Shown: piece after piece, positions 17,629 through 30,472 of the stretch | How positions within the stretch are numbered: the stretch's first letter is position 1 | How the letters are laid out: the number at the start of each line of letters is the position of its first letter | DNA from: Prosthecobacter debontii | GTDB taxonomy: Bacteria > Verrucomicrobiota > Verrucomicrobiia > Verrucomicrobiales > Akkermansiaceae | Assembly (NCBI GenBank): GCA_945862245.1 | Contig: CAMAXN010000012.1 | Coordinates: forward strand, 1 to 57,983 | DNA: 57,983 nt | Reading direction: 5' to 3' | Position numbers and translations under genes: made by a program | Notes under the pieces: generated by a model | What the model was told of the DNA's origin: nothing | Databases searched by the model: none | The model's input: the letters and a program-made list of their open reading frames with translations, nothing else

Positions 17629-19320
17629 ATGCCCTTGGTGAAAGTACTGCCCGATATCCTCGCCAGCCAAGTGGCGGCGGGTGAGGTGGTGGAGCGGCCT
17701 TCCAGCGTGGTGAAGGAGTTGGTGGAGAACAGCATCGACGCGGGGGCGATGACGGTGATGGTCGATATCGAGCGCGGCGGCGTGGGTTTAATCCGGGTAG
17801 CGGATGATGGCTGCGGTATGGCGCGGGAGGATGCGCTGCTTTCGCTAGAACGACACGCGACGAGCAAACTGCGCACTGCGGCGGATCTCGCTTCTGTTAT
17901 GACCCTAGGTTTCCGCGGCGAGGCGGTACCGAGCATCGCAAGCGTAGCCAAGTTCCGCATGCTCACTCGGCGCACAGAGGATATTTCCGGTACGGAAATC
18001 ATAGTGGATGGAGGGAAAGTGCGCGATGTGCGCGATGCGGGCGCTGCGCCGGGAACAGTGATCGAGGCGAGAAGCCTGTTTTTCAACATGCCCGCGCGGC
18101 GGAAATTCATGCGCGCGGAAAGCACCGAGGCGGCCCACGTTGAGCAGCAGGTAAGGCTACACGCCCTAGCTGCTCCGGGCATAAGGTTCCGTTTTCGCAG
18201 GGATGACAAAGTGGTCTTCGATTTACCCGGCGTGGTCAATGCGATAGATCGCGTGCGGCAACTCCTCGGCAACGAAATGGGCGGCGAGCTGATTACCATA
18301 CCGGAGCGCTTGGGACCGGGAATGAGCCTGAAAGGCTTCGTGCTACCCGCAAAGCACGCGCGGAAAGGCCGGCGGTACCAGTTTGTTTTCCTCAACGGCA
18401 GGCCCATCGAGGACGCGGCGGTTACCAAAGGATTGGGCGAGGGTTTCCGAGGAAACCTGCAGGAAGGTTTGCATCCGGCAGCGTGGCTATGGTTGGTGAT
18501 GGAGCCACAACTGGTAGATATCAACGTGCATCCTGCAAAGCGTGAGGTGAGGTTTCATCGCCCCTTCGAGGTTCGCGATCTCATCGCGCAAACGGTCGCG
18601 GAGTGCTTACGCCCCGCTCCCGTGAAACGCCCCGAGCCTTCGAAGGAAATAAGTATCGCGCCGATCACACGCCCGACCTTTCACTCCCATCAGCCGGAAC
18701 TGGTGACCGCGCCGCCCACCGAAACCGCTTCCACTACGAAACGCCGCGCCCCCGATTTCCGCCTCATCGGGATGCTGCAGGAGCGATACATGATTATGGA
18801 AAGCGCGGATGGGCTAGTGCTCTTCGACCCCAAGGCCGCGCGCGAACGCATCCTATTCGAGAAGCTTTTCAAAGCCCGCAAAGACGGTATGGAAACGCAG
18901 AGCCTGCTCGTGCCTTTGCTTTTCGAACTCGATCCACGCGATTTCGATCTTCTCCTCCGCGAGCGCATGGCGCTACAGGAGGCGGGAATCGAGGTTGAGG
19001 CCTTCGGCGGCAACACGCTGCAGGTACGCAGCCTGCCCGAGTGTCTGACGCCCGGCGATCCTCACGAGTTCCTCGATAATCTGCTAGAGGAATTACTCCA
19101 CGGCCCGGCGGCCGCAGGCCGATTCGCGTTTGACCGTATCTCCAAAGTGATCGCCATGAAAGCCGCGCAACGTGTGGTGCCACGCTTCAATGAGACCGCC
19201 TCGCTACTAGAGGAACTTTTCCAGTGCGATCTTCCCTACTGCGCCGCAGATGGACGCCCGACCCTCACCGAATACAACCGCAAGGACATCGACCGCCGCT
19301 TTGGCGTCGGTAGAAGTTGA
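17629..19320 (+). CDS. mutL: DNA mismatch repair protein MutL
   Basis: A 563-residue GHKL ATPase: IASQ-type start (ILASQVAAGEVVERPSSVVKELVENSIDAGA), DDGCGMAREDALLSLERHATSK, GFRGEAVPSIASVA and DINVHPAKREVRF. The C-terminal dimerisation region is recognisable (RFAFDRISKVIAMKAAQRVVPR; DGRPTLTEYN). The endonuclease motif, normally DQHAxxExxxxE, reads DPKAARERILFE from residue 400, so the Gln and His are lost. The CPHGRPT-like motif reads AADGRPT. The ATG at 17629 begins MPLVKVLPDILASQ; an upstream TTG frame is rejected. It works with MutS; no mutS is nearby. Confidence 0.95.
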   Translation: MPLVKVLPDILASQVAAGEVVERPSSVVKELVENSIDAGAMTVMVDIERGGVGLIRVADDGCGMAREDALLSLERHATSKLRTAADLASVMTLGFRGEAVPSIASVAKFRMLTRRTEDISGTEIIVDGGKVRDVRDAGAAPGTVIEARSLFFNMPARRKFMRAESTEAAHVEQQVRLHALAAPGIRFRFRRDDKVVFDLPGVVNAIDRVRQLLGNEMGGELITIPERLGPGMSLKGFVLPAKHARKGRRYQFVFLNGRPIEDAAVTKGLGEGFRGNLQEGLHPAAWLWLVMEPQLVDINVHPAKREVRFHRPFEVRDLIAQTVAECLRPAPVKRPEPSKEISIAPITRPTFHSHQPELVTAPPTETASTTKRRAPDFRLIGMLQERYMIMESADGLVLFDPKAARERILFEKLFKARKDGMETQSLLVPLLFELDPRDFDLLLRERMALQEAGIEVEAFGGNTLQVRSLPECLTPGDPHEFLDNLLEELLHGPAAAGRFAFDRISKVIAMKAAQRVVPRFNETASLLEELFQCDLPYCAADGRPTLTEYNRKDIDRRFGVGRS

Positions 19321-19603
19321 GGTTTACTCGATTCAAGAAGTTAACCTAATAAGGCCTGTAGATCCTTGAATTAGTTCAATAAACTGGTAGGGTATTCGGG
19401 AATGTTCGCTTGTTTTTGGGATATCTGGATGACTGGCGTGATTAAGCTGCTGTCAAGCTTGCTGGGGAATGGTACGTCCATCTACTCGGCCACTTGGCTC
19501 TTCAGCCATTCAATCATACAAGAGCTATCCAGCCGGATACTCTCTCATTGAAATGCCTCATCTACATCGAGGAAAGGCACAGCGAATTCTACCGGCGGGC
19601 AGG

Positions 19604-19678
19604 TGGTACACGAGGACGGGATCGAACCGCCGACCGACCCGGTGTAAACGGGTTGCTCTACCGCTGAGCTACTCGTGC
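19604..19678 (-). tRNA. tRNA-Val (anticodon TAC)
   Basis: Reading the minus strand from 19678, a 7-bp acceptor stem (GCACGAG/CTCGTGT, last pair G-T) encloses a D arm (GCTCAGCGGTAGAGC), an anticodon stem ACCCG/CGGGT with loop TTTACAC (anticodon TAC), and a T arm with GGTTCGATCC. Discriminator A is followed by an encoded CCA at 19604-19606. It lies between mutL and gyrB. Confidence 0.95.
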
Positions 19679-19702
19679 GCAAAGGAGATAATTTGTATCT
19701 GA

Positions 19703-22351
<2,649 letters not shown>

Positions 22352-22391
22352 TACACCCTCATCCTCTCATCTCCTTACTTTTTAGCCTTCC

Positions 22392-24986
22392 ATGTCTGAC
22401 TCAATCAAGCCTATCAACGTCGCCGACGAACTCTCGCAGTCGTTCCTCGAGTATTCGATGTCCGTCATCATTTCCCGGGCGCTTCCCGATGTCCGCGACG
22501 GCCTCAAACCCTCTCAGCGCCGCGTGCTTTTCGCGATGCGCCAGCTCGGGGTGACACCTTCGAAATCTCACGTGAAATGCGCGAAAATCGTCGGTGAAAC
22601 GATGGGTAACTACCACCCACACGGCGATTCCTCGATTTACTCCACCCTCGTGAACATGGGCCAGCCGTGGTCGATGCGTGAGCTGATTGTCGATGGCCAA
22701 GGAAACTTCGGATCGGTGGAAGGCGATGCCCCGGCCTCGATGCGTTACACTGAGGCGCGGCTCCACCCGCTCGGCATGGCGATGATGGAAGATCTCGACA
22801 AGGACACGGTCGATTTCGTCCCGAACTACGACGGCACTCTCCAAGAGCCTTCCGTAATGCCCTCCGCTTTTCCGAACTTCCTTGTCAACGGCGGCACCGG
22901 CATCGCTGTCGGCATGGCCACGAATCTCGCGCCACACAACCTCGGCGAGGTCATCGACGGTATTTGCGCGATGATTAACGATCCGAAAATCGACCTCCCC
23001 GGCCTGATGCAATACATCAAAGGCCCCGATTTCCCGGTCGCTTGCGAGATCCGTGGAAAACGCGGTATCGAGGATTATTTCCGCACCGGCAGAGGCTCCA
23101 TGCGCCTCCGTGGCAAGGTCGAGATCGAGGAAAATGAGAATGGGAAATCCATGATCATCATCCGCGAGGTGCCTTACGGAGTGAACCGCGCCGTGCTTCA
23201 GACGCGCATCGCGGAGCTGGTGAACGAGAAGACCCTCACCGGCATTTCCGGCATGCGCGATCTTTCCGACGAGGAAACCCGTATTGAGATCGAGCTGAAA
23301 CGCGATGCCCGCCCACAGGTGGTCGTCAACCAACTCTTCAAACTTACCGCGCTCGAAACCTCGTTCAGCGTCAACATGCTGGCGATCCACCAGAACCGCC
23401 CGAAACAGCTTTCGCTGAAAGAAGCGATCGACTGCTACATTGAGCACCGCCGTGAGGTTGTCATCCGCCGCACCCGCCATCTGTTAGGAAAAGCAGAAGA
23501 GCGCGCCGAGTTGTTGGAAGCCTTCCTCCTCGCCCTCGGCCACCTCGACGATTTTATCAAGGTCATCCGCGATTCCAAAAACCGCGACGAAGCCCGCGAG
23601 CGTCTCGCCGCCTACACTTTCAGCAAGGAGACGGCCGAAAGACTCGGCATCTTGCTCCGCTCCCAAGCCGCCTTGCAAGGCGACCGCTACGTTTTCTCCG
23701 AACGTCAGGTCAACGCCATCCTCGAGCTCCGCCTCTATCAGCTCACCGGTATGGAGCAGGACAAGGTGAAAGGCGAATACGACGGCATCCTCGTAGAGAT
23801 CAAAGACTTCCTCGATATTCTTGCCCGCGAGGAGCGCGTCCTCACCATCATCAAGGACGAATTACAAGCGATCAAAGCCAAGTACGCCACTCCTCGTAAA
23901 TGCCCGATCGTTGCAGAAGTCGGCGAGGTCGCGATGGAAGATCTCATTGCGAACGACGCGATGATCGTCACGCTCTCACACCGCGGTTACATAAAGCGCA
24001 CCCCGGCCACCGAATACCGCCTCCAAGGTCGCGGTGGCAAAGGCCTCAAAGGCATGGAAACGAAGGCCACGGCGAAGGACGTGGAGGACGATTTCGTCGA
24101 GCACCTGTTCTCCGTCCAAGCCCACGATTACCTCCTGTTCTTCACCAACACCGGCCGCCTCTATGTCGAGCGCGTTTATGAACTGCCCGAGGGCTCCCGC
24201 ACTTCCGTTGGCCGCAGCATCAAGAACGTCCTCGACCTCCAGCCGGATGAAAAAATCGCGGCCATGCTGCGTCTCGAGCGCACAGTCGATGAAAACGGCA
24301 ACGACATCACTTTCCGCGAGGAGGCGGGCTTCGTGTTCTTCGCTACCCGCAGCGGTAAGGTCAAGAAGACCGCCGTCAACGAATTCCGCAACTACCGCAA
24401 AGCCGGCATCATCGCCATCATCCTTGAGGAACAGAACGAGCTCATCGGCTGCACCCTGACCTCCGGAAACAACGAGGTCATCCTCGTCACACATAAAGGC
24501 ATCAGCCTCCGCTTCTCGGAGCAGGACACGCGCCCGCTCGGCCGCTCGTCGCAGGGCGTCATGGGCATCCGCCCTGTCGAGGGTGATTACGTCGTCGGCC
24601 TCGCGCTCGTCGAGGAGAACCACACGCTTCTTGTCGCTTCGGAAAACGGCCTGGGCAAGCGCACCGCCTTCGAGGAATACCGCCAGCAATCGCGCGGCGG
24701 CAAGGGCATCATCACGATGAAGGTCACGGAAAAAACCGGCCCGCTCGTCGGCGCACTTTCCGTAGAGGAAACCCATGAGCTGATGCTCATGACCTCCACC
24801 GGCCAGAGCATTCGCATCCGCGTTAACGAAGTCCGCACCACGGGCCGCAACGCCCAAGGCGTGAAGCTCCTCACCCTCAAGGAAGGCGAGAAACTCCAGG
24901 ACATCTCCCTCGTCATCCCCGACGGCGAGGACAGTGACGCCCCAACAGACTCCGCTGTGAGTCCTCCGACGCCCGCCGTGGGATAA
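22392..24986 (+). CDS. gyrA: DNA gyrase subunit A
   Basis: An 864-residue subunit. The DNA-breaking Tyr is Y119 in APASMRYTEARL. The quinolone-determining stretch is YHPHGDSSIYSTLVNMGQPW, with Ser80 at the E. coli Ser83 position and Ser84 at the Asp87 position. The C-terminal wrapping domain has the GyrA-box QGRGGKG (RLQGRGGKGLKGM) and several blade repeats. It follows gyrB closely, giving a gyrBA operon, and is convergent with the oxidoreductase gene. Confidence 0.97.
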   Translation: MSDSIKPINVADELSQSFLEYSMSVIISRALPDVRDGLKPSQRRVLFAMRQLGVTPSKSHVKCAKIVGETMGNYHPHGDSSIYSTLVNMGQPWSMRELIVDGQGNFGSVEGDAPASMRYTEARLHPLGMAMMEDLDKDTVDFVPNYDGTLQEPSVMPSAFPNFLVNGGTGIAVGMATNLAPHNLGEVIDGICAMINDPKIDLPGLMQYIKGPDFPVACEIRGKRGIEDYFRTGRGSMRLRGKVEIEENENGKSMIIIREVPYGVNRAVLQTRIAELVNEKTLTGISGMRDLSDEETRIEIELKRDARPQVVVNQLFKLTALETSFSVNMLAIHQNRPKQLSLKEAIDCYIEHRREVVIRRTRHLLGKAEERAELLEAFLLALGHLDDFIKVIRDSKNRDEARERLAAYTFSKETAERLGILLRSQAALQGDRYVFSERQVNAILELRLYQLTGMEQDKVKGEYDGILVEIKDFLDILAREERVLTIIKDELQAIKAKYATPRKCPIVAEVGEVAMEDLIANDAMIVTLSHRGYIKRTPATEYRLQGRGGKGLKGMETKATAKDVEDDFVEHLFSVQAHDYLLFFTNTGRLYVERVYELPEGSRTSVGRSIKNVLDLQPDEKIAAMLRLERTVDENGNDITFREEAGFVFFATRSGKVKKTAVNEFRNYRKAGIIAIILEEQNELIGCTLTSGNNEVILVTHKGISLRFSEQDTRPLGRSSQGVMGIRPVEGDYVVGLALVEENHTLLVASENGLGKRTAFEEYRQQSRGGKGIITMKVTEKTGPLVGALSVEETHELMLMTSTGQSIRIRVNEVRTTGRNAQGVKLLTLKEGEKLQDISLVIPDGEDSDAPTDSAVSPPTPAVG

Positions 24987-25121
24987 GGGGTGGGACTAAA
25001 TCCGAAAAATTCATGGAAAAACGGATTATCTGTCCATGAGGCGAAAGAGTCATTGACCGCCAACTACGAAACGGTCTTTCGAGGCATCACGATAAGGTTG
25101 TGGCGGACTGACACCCGCCGC

Positions 25122-26249
25122 TCAGTCCCGCAGCGTCCACTCCGGCAGGCGGACGATCTCGCCGCCCTTGAGTGCTGACTCGTGGGCTAAAATACCGGTG
25201 CAAGTGATGTTCGCGCTCTGCACGGCGTTCGGATAGGCATCGACACCGGTCTGGAGCATTTTCACGAACTGATGGACTAGGTGCGGATGGCTGCCGCCGT
25301 GGCCTGCACCCTGCGTAAATGAAAGGTGCTCCTCGCCGCCTTCGCCGCCGTAAACGCCGCCCGTGGTAAACAGCTGGATCTCCTCAGGTAAGTAGTGTGC
25401 GAAGTCCGGGCATTTCACCTCCTCGGGAATTTCCGGCTCCGGCTTTTTCGCGGTGTGGATGACGAGCGGATCGTGCTCAATGAGTGGCCATTCGACGGAT
25501 TTCTTCGTGCCATAGACCTCGAACGACTCGCGATACTGGCGGGCGACATCAAAGAGTGAGCGTACCACCTGCGCGGAGAGGTCGCTGTCTTTCATCTTGA
25601 TATGGCAGGTCTCGATGGCGAAGGGAGATCCGTAGCAGGCGTGCATTTCCTCGGCAATGGTGCCGGAGCCGAAACAGGAAACGTATTCAGCCTGGCTGCC
25701 CATCAGGCCGAGGATGGGACCGACGCAGTGGGTCGCGTAGTACATAGGCGGGAGACCCGGCCAGTAGCCCGGCCAACCTTCCATGTCCTGCTGGTGGGTG
25801 GCGCGCAGAAACTGCACCTTGCCGAGTTCGCCCTTTTCGTAGAGCTCCTTCATGAAAAGGAACTCGCGGGCGTAAACCACAGTTTCCATCATCATGTATT
25901 TCAAGCCGGTGGATTTGCAGAGGTCGATGATCTCCTTGCACTCATCGAGGCTGGTGGCCATCGGCACCGTGCAGGCCACATGCTTGCCTGCCTTAAGCGC
26001 CTTGATCGACTGCTGGCCATGGTCGGGAATGGGCGAGTTGATGTGGACGGCATGGACTTCAGGATCCGCCAGCAGTTCGTCATAGCAGGTGTAGCGCTTC
26101 GCGATGCCAAACTTGTCGCCGACCTCGTCCAGCTTCGACTGTGTGCGTTGGCAGATGGCATACATCTCTACGCCCTTGAGGCGCTGGTAGATGGGGATGA
26201 ACTCGGCTCCGAATCCGAGACCGACGATGGCGATGTTGATGGATGACAT
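25122..26249 (-). CDS. Gfo/Idh/MocA family oxidoreductase
   Basis: A 375-residue NAD(P)-dependent oxidoreductase. The Rossmann fold starts at residue 4 (INIAIVGLGFGAEFIPIYQRL); the EKP-like region appears as GKHVACTVPMATSLDECKEI, with VP replacing the usual KP. The C-terminal alpha/beta domain includes GWPGYWPGLPPMYYATHCVGPI, with a conserved His as the likely catalytic residue. Members act on sugars, inositols or their derivatives; the substrate is unknown. The replacement of the usual catalytic Lys is notable. Multiple such genes are typical of PVC genomes. Confidence 0.85.
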   Translation of the reverse strand: MSSINIAIVGLGFGAEFIPIYQRLKGVEMYAICQRTQSKLDEVGDKFGIAKRYTCYDELLADPEVHAVHINSPIPDHGQQSIKALKAGKHVACTVPMATSLDECKEIIDLCKSTGLKYMMMETVVYAREFLFMKELYEKGELGKVQFLRATHQQDMEGWPGYWPGLPPMYYATHCVGPILGLMGSQAEYVSCFGSGTIAEEMHACYGSPFAIETCHIKMKDSDLSAQVVRSLFDVARQYRESFEVYGTKKSVEWPLIEHDPLVIHTAKKPEPEIPEEVKCPDFAHYLPEEIQLFTTGGVYGGEGGEEHLSFTQGAGHGGSHPHLVHQFVKMLQTGVDAYPNAVQSANITCTGILAHESALKGGEIVRLPEWTLRD

Positions 26250-26433
26250 GGTTGGGTAGTGTCCGGGCTGCAGGACTTTGTGAAACTAGCTGGATTACCA
26301 TTCACTGCTTGTATTTTATCGGCGTTCTTGTGTATGATTCCGACGTTTTAGGCGAATCAATATTTTCTGACATCGAAATCGTGCTAGATATGCCAAAAAC
26401 AGACGTATATATATTCTGATCAATTTATTAGCC

Positions 26434-29097
26434 ATGATTACAACAACCCTGTCTTATCCCTGCCGTGCAATCTTCGGCAGCGCCCTGCTTGTCACGCTAG
26501 CCCACACCGCCGAAGTCGATACCGGCGAAACCTTTGTCCCTGAGGAAATGTTCACCCTCGCCGACGACAACCTCGAGATCACGGTTTGGGCCACCAGTCC
26601 GATGTTGCAGAACCCCACAAATATCGACTTTGATGCCGAAGGTCGCCTCTACGTCGCCGAAGGTGTGAAATACCGCAACGCCAGAGACAAACGCCCGGAG
26701 GGCGACCGCATCGTAATCCTGGAGGATACCAATGGCGATGGCAAAGCTGATAAATCAGAAACCTTCGTTCAGGATCCAAATTTGGAGGCCCCACTTGGCG
26801 TCACTGTGCTGGAGAACAAAGTCATCGTCGCCATGCCGCCGGATATGTTGCTTTACACTGACTCTAATGGTGACCGGAAGTTCGATCCTGCTGTTGATAA
26901 GCTCGATAAGCACTTGACGGGATTCAATGGTCGCCAGCACGACCACTCGCTGCACAGCGTCACGGTCGGCCCAGACGGACAGTGGAATTTCAATGCAGGA
27001 AATTGTGGCGCTGTTTTTACTGACAATTCCAGAAAGACTTTCCGCATCCTTAGCAACTACATGGGCAATCCAAATGCAAAGCCCGGAGATGCCAGCGATG
27101 ACGGCAACGTCTGGGTGGGCGGTTTTTCCGTGCGGATGAATCCTGACGGCACCAACGCACGTATCGTCGGGCACAACTACCGAAACTCCTATGAGCAGTC
27201 GATCACGTCCTTCGGCGATCTCTTTCAAAGCGACAATGATGACCCTCCCGCGTGCCGCGTAGGTGAGGTCATAGAGGGCGGAAATGCCGGTTTTGCATCC
27301 GCAGACGGTCAGCGCTCATGGGGAGCAGACATGCGCCCTGGTCAAGACACTCCCACCGCCGAGTGGCGGCAGGAGGATCCCGGCACCATGCCTGCGGGTG
27401 ATATCTATGGTGGTGGATCGCCCACCGGAGTCGCCTATTACGAGAACGGCGCGCTCGGGAAAAAATGGCAGGGTCTGCTCCTCGCCTGCGAGGCCGGCAA
27501 GAACGTCGTTTTTGGCTACCTCCCCGTGCCCGATGGCGCAGGCTTCAAGCTCGAGCGCATCGATTTCCTCACCTCCAACAAGGAACGTAAATTCGCAGGC
27601 TCCGACTTCATCGGCGGTCCAAACAACGAACTCAACACCCGCTTCCGCCCAGCCGATATCGCCGTCGGCCCCGATGGCGCGCTTTACGTTGCGGATTGGT
27701 TCGATCCACGCGTCGGCGGCCACGATACCAAGGACGTATCCGGCTCCGGCACCATCTATCGCATCGCCCCGAAGGGCTTTAAATCCGTCGTGCCGAAAAT
27801 CGACCTCGCCACCACGACAGGCCGCATCCTTGCATTAAAAAGCCCAGCGGTAAATGTCCGCAACAGCGGTTTCACCCGACTGAAAGCCGATGGTAAAAAA
27901 GCCGTCCCCGCCGTAGCCGCGTTGCTGAAAGATCCCAACAAATACATCGCCGCCCGTGCTGTTTGGCTGCTCGCCCAGATGGGTGACTCCGGACAGGCCA
28001 TCGTCATCAAACTACTCGATTCCCCCGATCCGCGCACCCGCCTCGTCGCTTGCCGCGCTCTTCGCGCCAGCGGTTTCGATGTCTTGAAGCTCGCTGGAAA
28101 AATGGCCGCCGACCGCGCTCCCATGGTGCGTCGCGAGGTCGCCCTGAGCCTGCGCGACGTGCCGCTCGGTTCATCCCTTCCCCATCTCGTCACTATTGCA
28201 AAACAATTCGATGGTAAGGATCGCGCCTACCTCGAAGCCTTCGGCCTCGGTTGCACTGGCAAGGAAGCAGAGGTATACGACGCCCTACGCAAGGAAATCA
28301 CCGCCGCGCCCGATGCATGGACGGATGCCTTCGCATGGCTCGCCTGGCGTCTGCACCCGCCACAAGCCGTTGCCGACCAAAAAAACCGTGCGCTTTTGGC
28401 AAAAGTTAGCCCCGAGCAATCCAAGCTCTCACTCACCGCGCTCGCTTTCACCCGCAGCGCCGCAGCTGCCACCGCCATGATCCAACTCGCGAATACCGAA
28501 GGCTTCGTCCACAAGGAACTCGCCAACTGGTGGGTCAACAACCGCAAAGACAATCTCTGGAAAGTCCACAACATCGACGCAATCCTCAAGGCCATGGGAC
28601 AGGATCCCGCCAGCGCGGAGCTTGTCGCCGTAGAAATGCCTGCTGAGCCCGCCAACGCACCCAAGCTACCGTCGACTACGGAAATCCTCAAACTCCAAGG
28701 TGATGCCGGTCGCGGTAAAGCTTCCATTGCCACCTGCTACATGTGCCACCAAATCGGCGACCAAGGCGTCAATTATGGGCCTGATCTAACCAGCTTTGGC
28801 AAACAGCAACCGGCGGAAGTCATCATCGATGCCATCCTGAATCCCTCCGCCGATATCTCCCACGGCTACGAAGGCACGGAGATTAAGACCACCGATGGCC
28901 TCATCATCACCGGCATGCTCCTCGCCGAAGGCGATCCCGTCATCATCAAATGCCTTAGCGGCCAAAACCAGACCATCGCCAAATCACGCATCGCCTCCAT
29001 GAAACGCATGGAAAAGTCCCTGATGTATGGCCCATCCAACCTAGGACTAAGCGCCCAATCCATCGCCGACATGACGGCTTATCTCAAAGGTCTATGA
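26434..29097 (+). CDS. PVC-type heme-binding CxxCH protein with propeller and HEAT-like repeats
   Basis: An 887-residue exported protein. Residues 1-25 are a signal peptide. Residues about 40-450 form a glucose/sorbosone-dehydrogenase-like propeller (PTNIDFDAEGRLYVAEG, DTNGDGKADKSETF, GPDGALYVADWFDPRVGGHD). Then come HEAT-like helices (about 460-660). A C-terminal c-type cytochrome carries CYMCH at 768-772, with a distal Met candidate later. This architecture is abundant in Verrucomicrobia and Planctomycetes. It is presumed periplasmic, with electron transfer from an oxidised sugar or glycoside; the substrate is unknown. Confidence 0.9.
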   Translation: MITTTLSYPCRAIFGSALLVTLAHTAEVDTGETFVPEEMFTLADDNLEITVWATSPMLQNPTNIDFDAEGRLYVAEGVKYRNARDKRPEGDRIVILEDTNGDGKADKSETFVQDPNLEAPLGVTVLENKVIVAMPPDMLLYTDSNGDRKFDPAVDKLDKHLTGFNGRQHDHSLHSVTVGPDGQWNFNAGNCGAVFTDNSRKTFRILSNYMGNPNAKPGDASDDGNVWVGGFSVRMNPDGTNARIVGHNYRNSYEQSITSFGDLFQSDNDDPPACRVGEVIEGGNAGFASADGQRSWGADMRPGQDTPTAEWRQEDPGTMPAGDIYGGGSPTGVAYYENGALGKKWQGLLLACEAGKNVVFGYLPVPDGAGFKLERIDFLTSNKERKFAGSDFIGGPNNELNTRFRPADIAVGPDGALYVADWFDPRVGGHDTKDVSGSGTIYRIAPKGFKSVVPKIDLATTTGRILALKSPAVNVRNSGFTRLKADGKKAVPAVAALLKDPNKYIAARAVWLLAQMGDSGQAIVIKLLDSPDPRTRLVACRALRASGFDVLKLAGKMAADRAPMVRREVALSLRDVPLGSSLPHLVTIAKQFDGKDRAYLEAFGLGCTGKEAEVYDALRKEITAAPDAWTDAFAWLAWRLHPPQAVADQKNRALLAKVSPEQSKLSLTALAFTRSAAAATAMIQLANTEGFVHKELANWWVNNRKDNLWKVHNIDAILKAMGQDPASAELVAVEMPAEPANAPKLPSTTEILKLQGDAGRGKASIATCYMCHQIGDQGVNYGPDLTSFGKQQPAEVIIDAILNPSADISHGYEGTEIKTTDGLIITGMLLAEGDPVIIKCLSGQNQTIAKSRIASMKRMEKSLMYGPSNLGLSAQSIADMTAYLKGL

Positions 29098-29107
29098 AGC
29101 GAAATTA

Positions 29108-30472
29108 CTAGATCTCAAACTCCACGCCCGGCTCAGGGATGATTACTTCTACGCCGGGTAGGCGGGTTTGCAACTCGTGCTTGAACCAGGCCATCGCGCC
29201 GTCATCACCGTGAACGAGGAAAACTTTCTTCGGTTTCAGGCGGCAGGCGAAATCGGCTATGGCCTCACGGATGGAGTGGCCGGAGAAATCGAAAACACGC
29301 ACCTCGCAGTTAAGCGGGACGGCGGGATAGGCGGGATCGAGCAAGACTTTGTCGCCGGGCTTCGCGGCGCGTATGCGGCCGCCGGGCGTTTCCGAATCCG
29401 CGTAGCCGACGAAAAACAGGCCGTGCTTCTTGTTTTCCAAAACGCCCTGCCGCGCGAAATTGTTAGAAACTGTTTTCTCCGACATCATGCCGCTAGAGAG
29501 GGCGTAGATGCAGCCGTTATGGAAAGGGATGGGGCCGACCCGGCGCTTGTTGCCGCCAGCCAGCTCCATATCGGTCATGAACTTGAAACCGCGGCGGTTG
29601 CGGCGGCTCACATCGCTAAACTTATCGTAGATCGTGGTCATCTTCGTGCTAAGCCCGCCGATGTAGATGGGGACTTTTGAGTCGATCAGTCCCTCTTCCT
29701 TAAAGCGCTGCAGCATCGCTAGCACCTCCTGAGTTTTTCCCATCGCGAAGACCGGCACCAGTGCCGAGCCGCCGCGCTTGAGCACGCCGTTGATCGCCGC
29801 TGCAAACTCATTTTCTTCCTCGCGCCGCGAGTAATCAACCCGCCGCGCCTGCTCGCCGCGCGTGGTTTCGACGATCAGCGCGTCCACCTCACACTCGGGA
29901 AATATAGCACCCTTCTGTATCGTGCTGTCCTCGAAGTTCACATCCCCCGTATAGAAAACCTTTTTCCCCTCCGCCTCAAACATCACGCCCACGGAGCCCA
30001 TGATATGCCCCGCATCGAAAAACTCGGCGGTGATCTTGCCGCCGATATCCACGGGGAATTTACTACCCACCCTCATTGTCTCGAAACGCCCCTTCAGGCG
30101 ATCGAGTTGGCCGTGGTGGAAAAATGGATACTCGGTGATGCCGAGCTCCATGCGCTTTGATTCCATCACGTTCACTGAATTGTGCAGCATCGCGAGGGTC
30201 AGCTCCGCAGCCTCCGGTGAAATGAAGATACGGGCGTTCTCCTGCCGCTCCGCGAGCACTGGCAATGTTCCCACGTGGTCAAGGTGCGAATGGGTCACGA
30301 AAAGCGCCTCCGCCGTATCATCGCCGATCAGCTCGTAGCGCGGCTGTGCATTAAGGCCCTCCTCTTTCGGATGCATCCCTGCATCAAGCACCATCCTCAC
30401 TCCGGCGGCATCCAGCGAATAGCAATTCGCCCCGATCCCCACATCCCTACACAAACTTTTGAAAACTATCAT
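29108..30472 (-). CDS. Beta-CASP MBL-fold metallo-hydrolase
   Basis: A 454-residue protein. Zinc-binding motif 1 is FVTHSHLDHVGTLP at about residue 60; a further His is in DAGHIMGSVGVMFEA, and Asp in FYTGDVNFED. The beta-CASP part contains ALVPVFAMGKTQEVLAMLQRF and the RMMBL-like end VRVFDFSGHSIREAIADFACRLKPKKVFLVHGDD. Relatives include archaeal and bacterial CPSF-type RNA nucleases, but many are uncharacterised. An RNase role is likely rather than shown. It borders the integron remnant on its left side and is convergent with the PVC heme-protein gene. Confidence 0.85.
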   Translation of the reverse strand: MIVFKSLCRDVGIGANCYSLDAAGVRMVLDAGMHPKEEGLNAQPRYELIGDDTAEALFVTHSHLDHVGTLPVLAERQENARIFISPEAAELTLAMLHNSVNVMESKRMELGITEYPFFHHGQLDRLKGRFETMRVGSKFPVDIGGKITAEFFDAGHIMGSVGVMFEAEGKKVFYTGDVNFEDSTIQKGAIFPECEVDALIVETTRGEQARRVDYSRREEENEFAAAINGVLKRGGSALVPVFAMGKTQEVLAMLQRFKEEGLIDSKVPIYIGGLSTKMTTIYDKFSDVSRRNRRGFKFMTDMELAGGNKRRVGPIPFHNGCIYALSSGMMSEKTVSNNFARQGVLENKKHGLFFVGYADSETPGGRIRAAKPGDKVLLDPAYPAVPLNCEVRVFDFSGHSIREAIADFACRLKPKKVFLVHGDDGAMAWFKHELQTRLPGVEVIIPEPGVEFEI

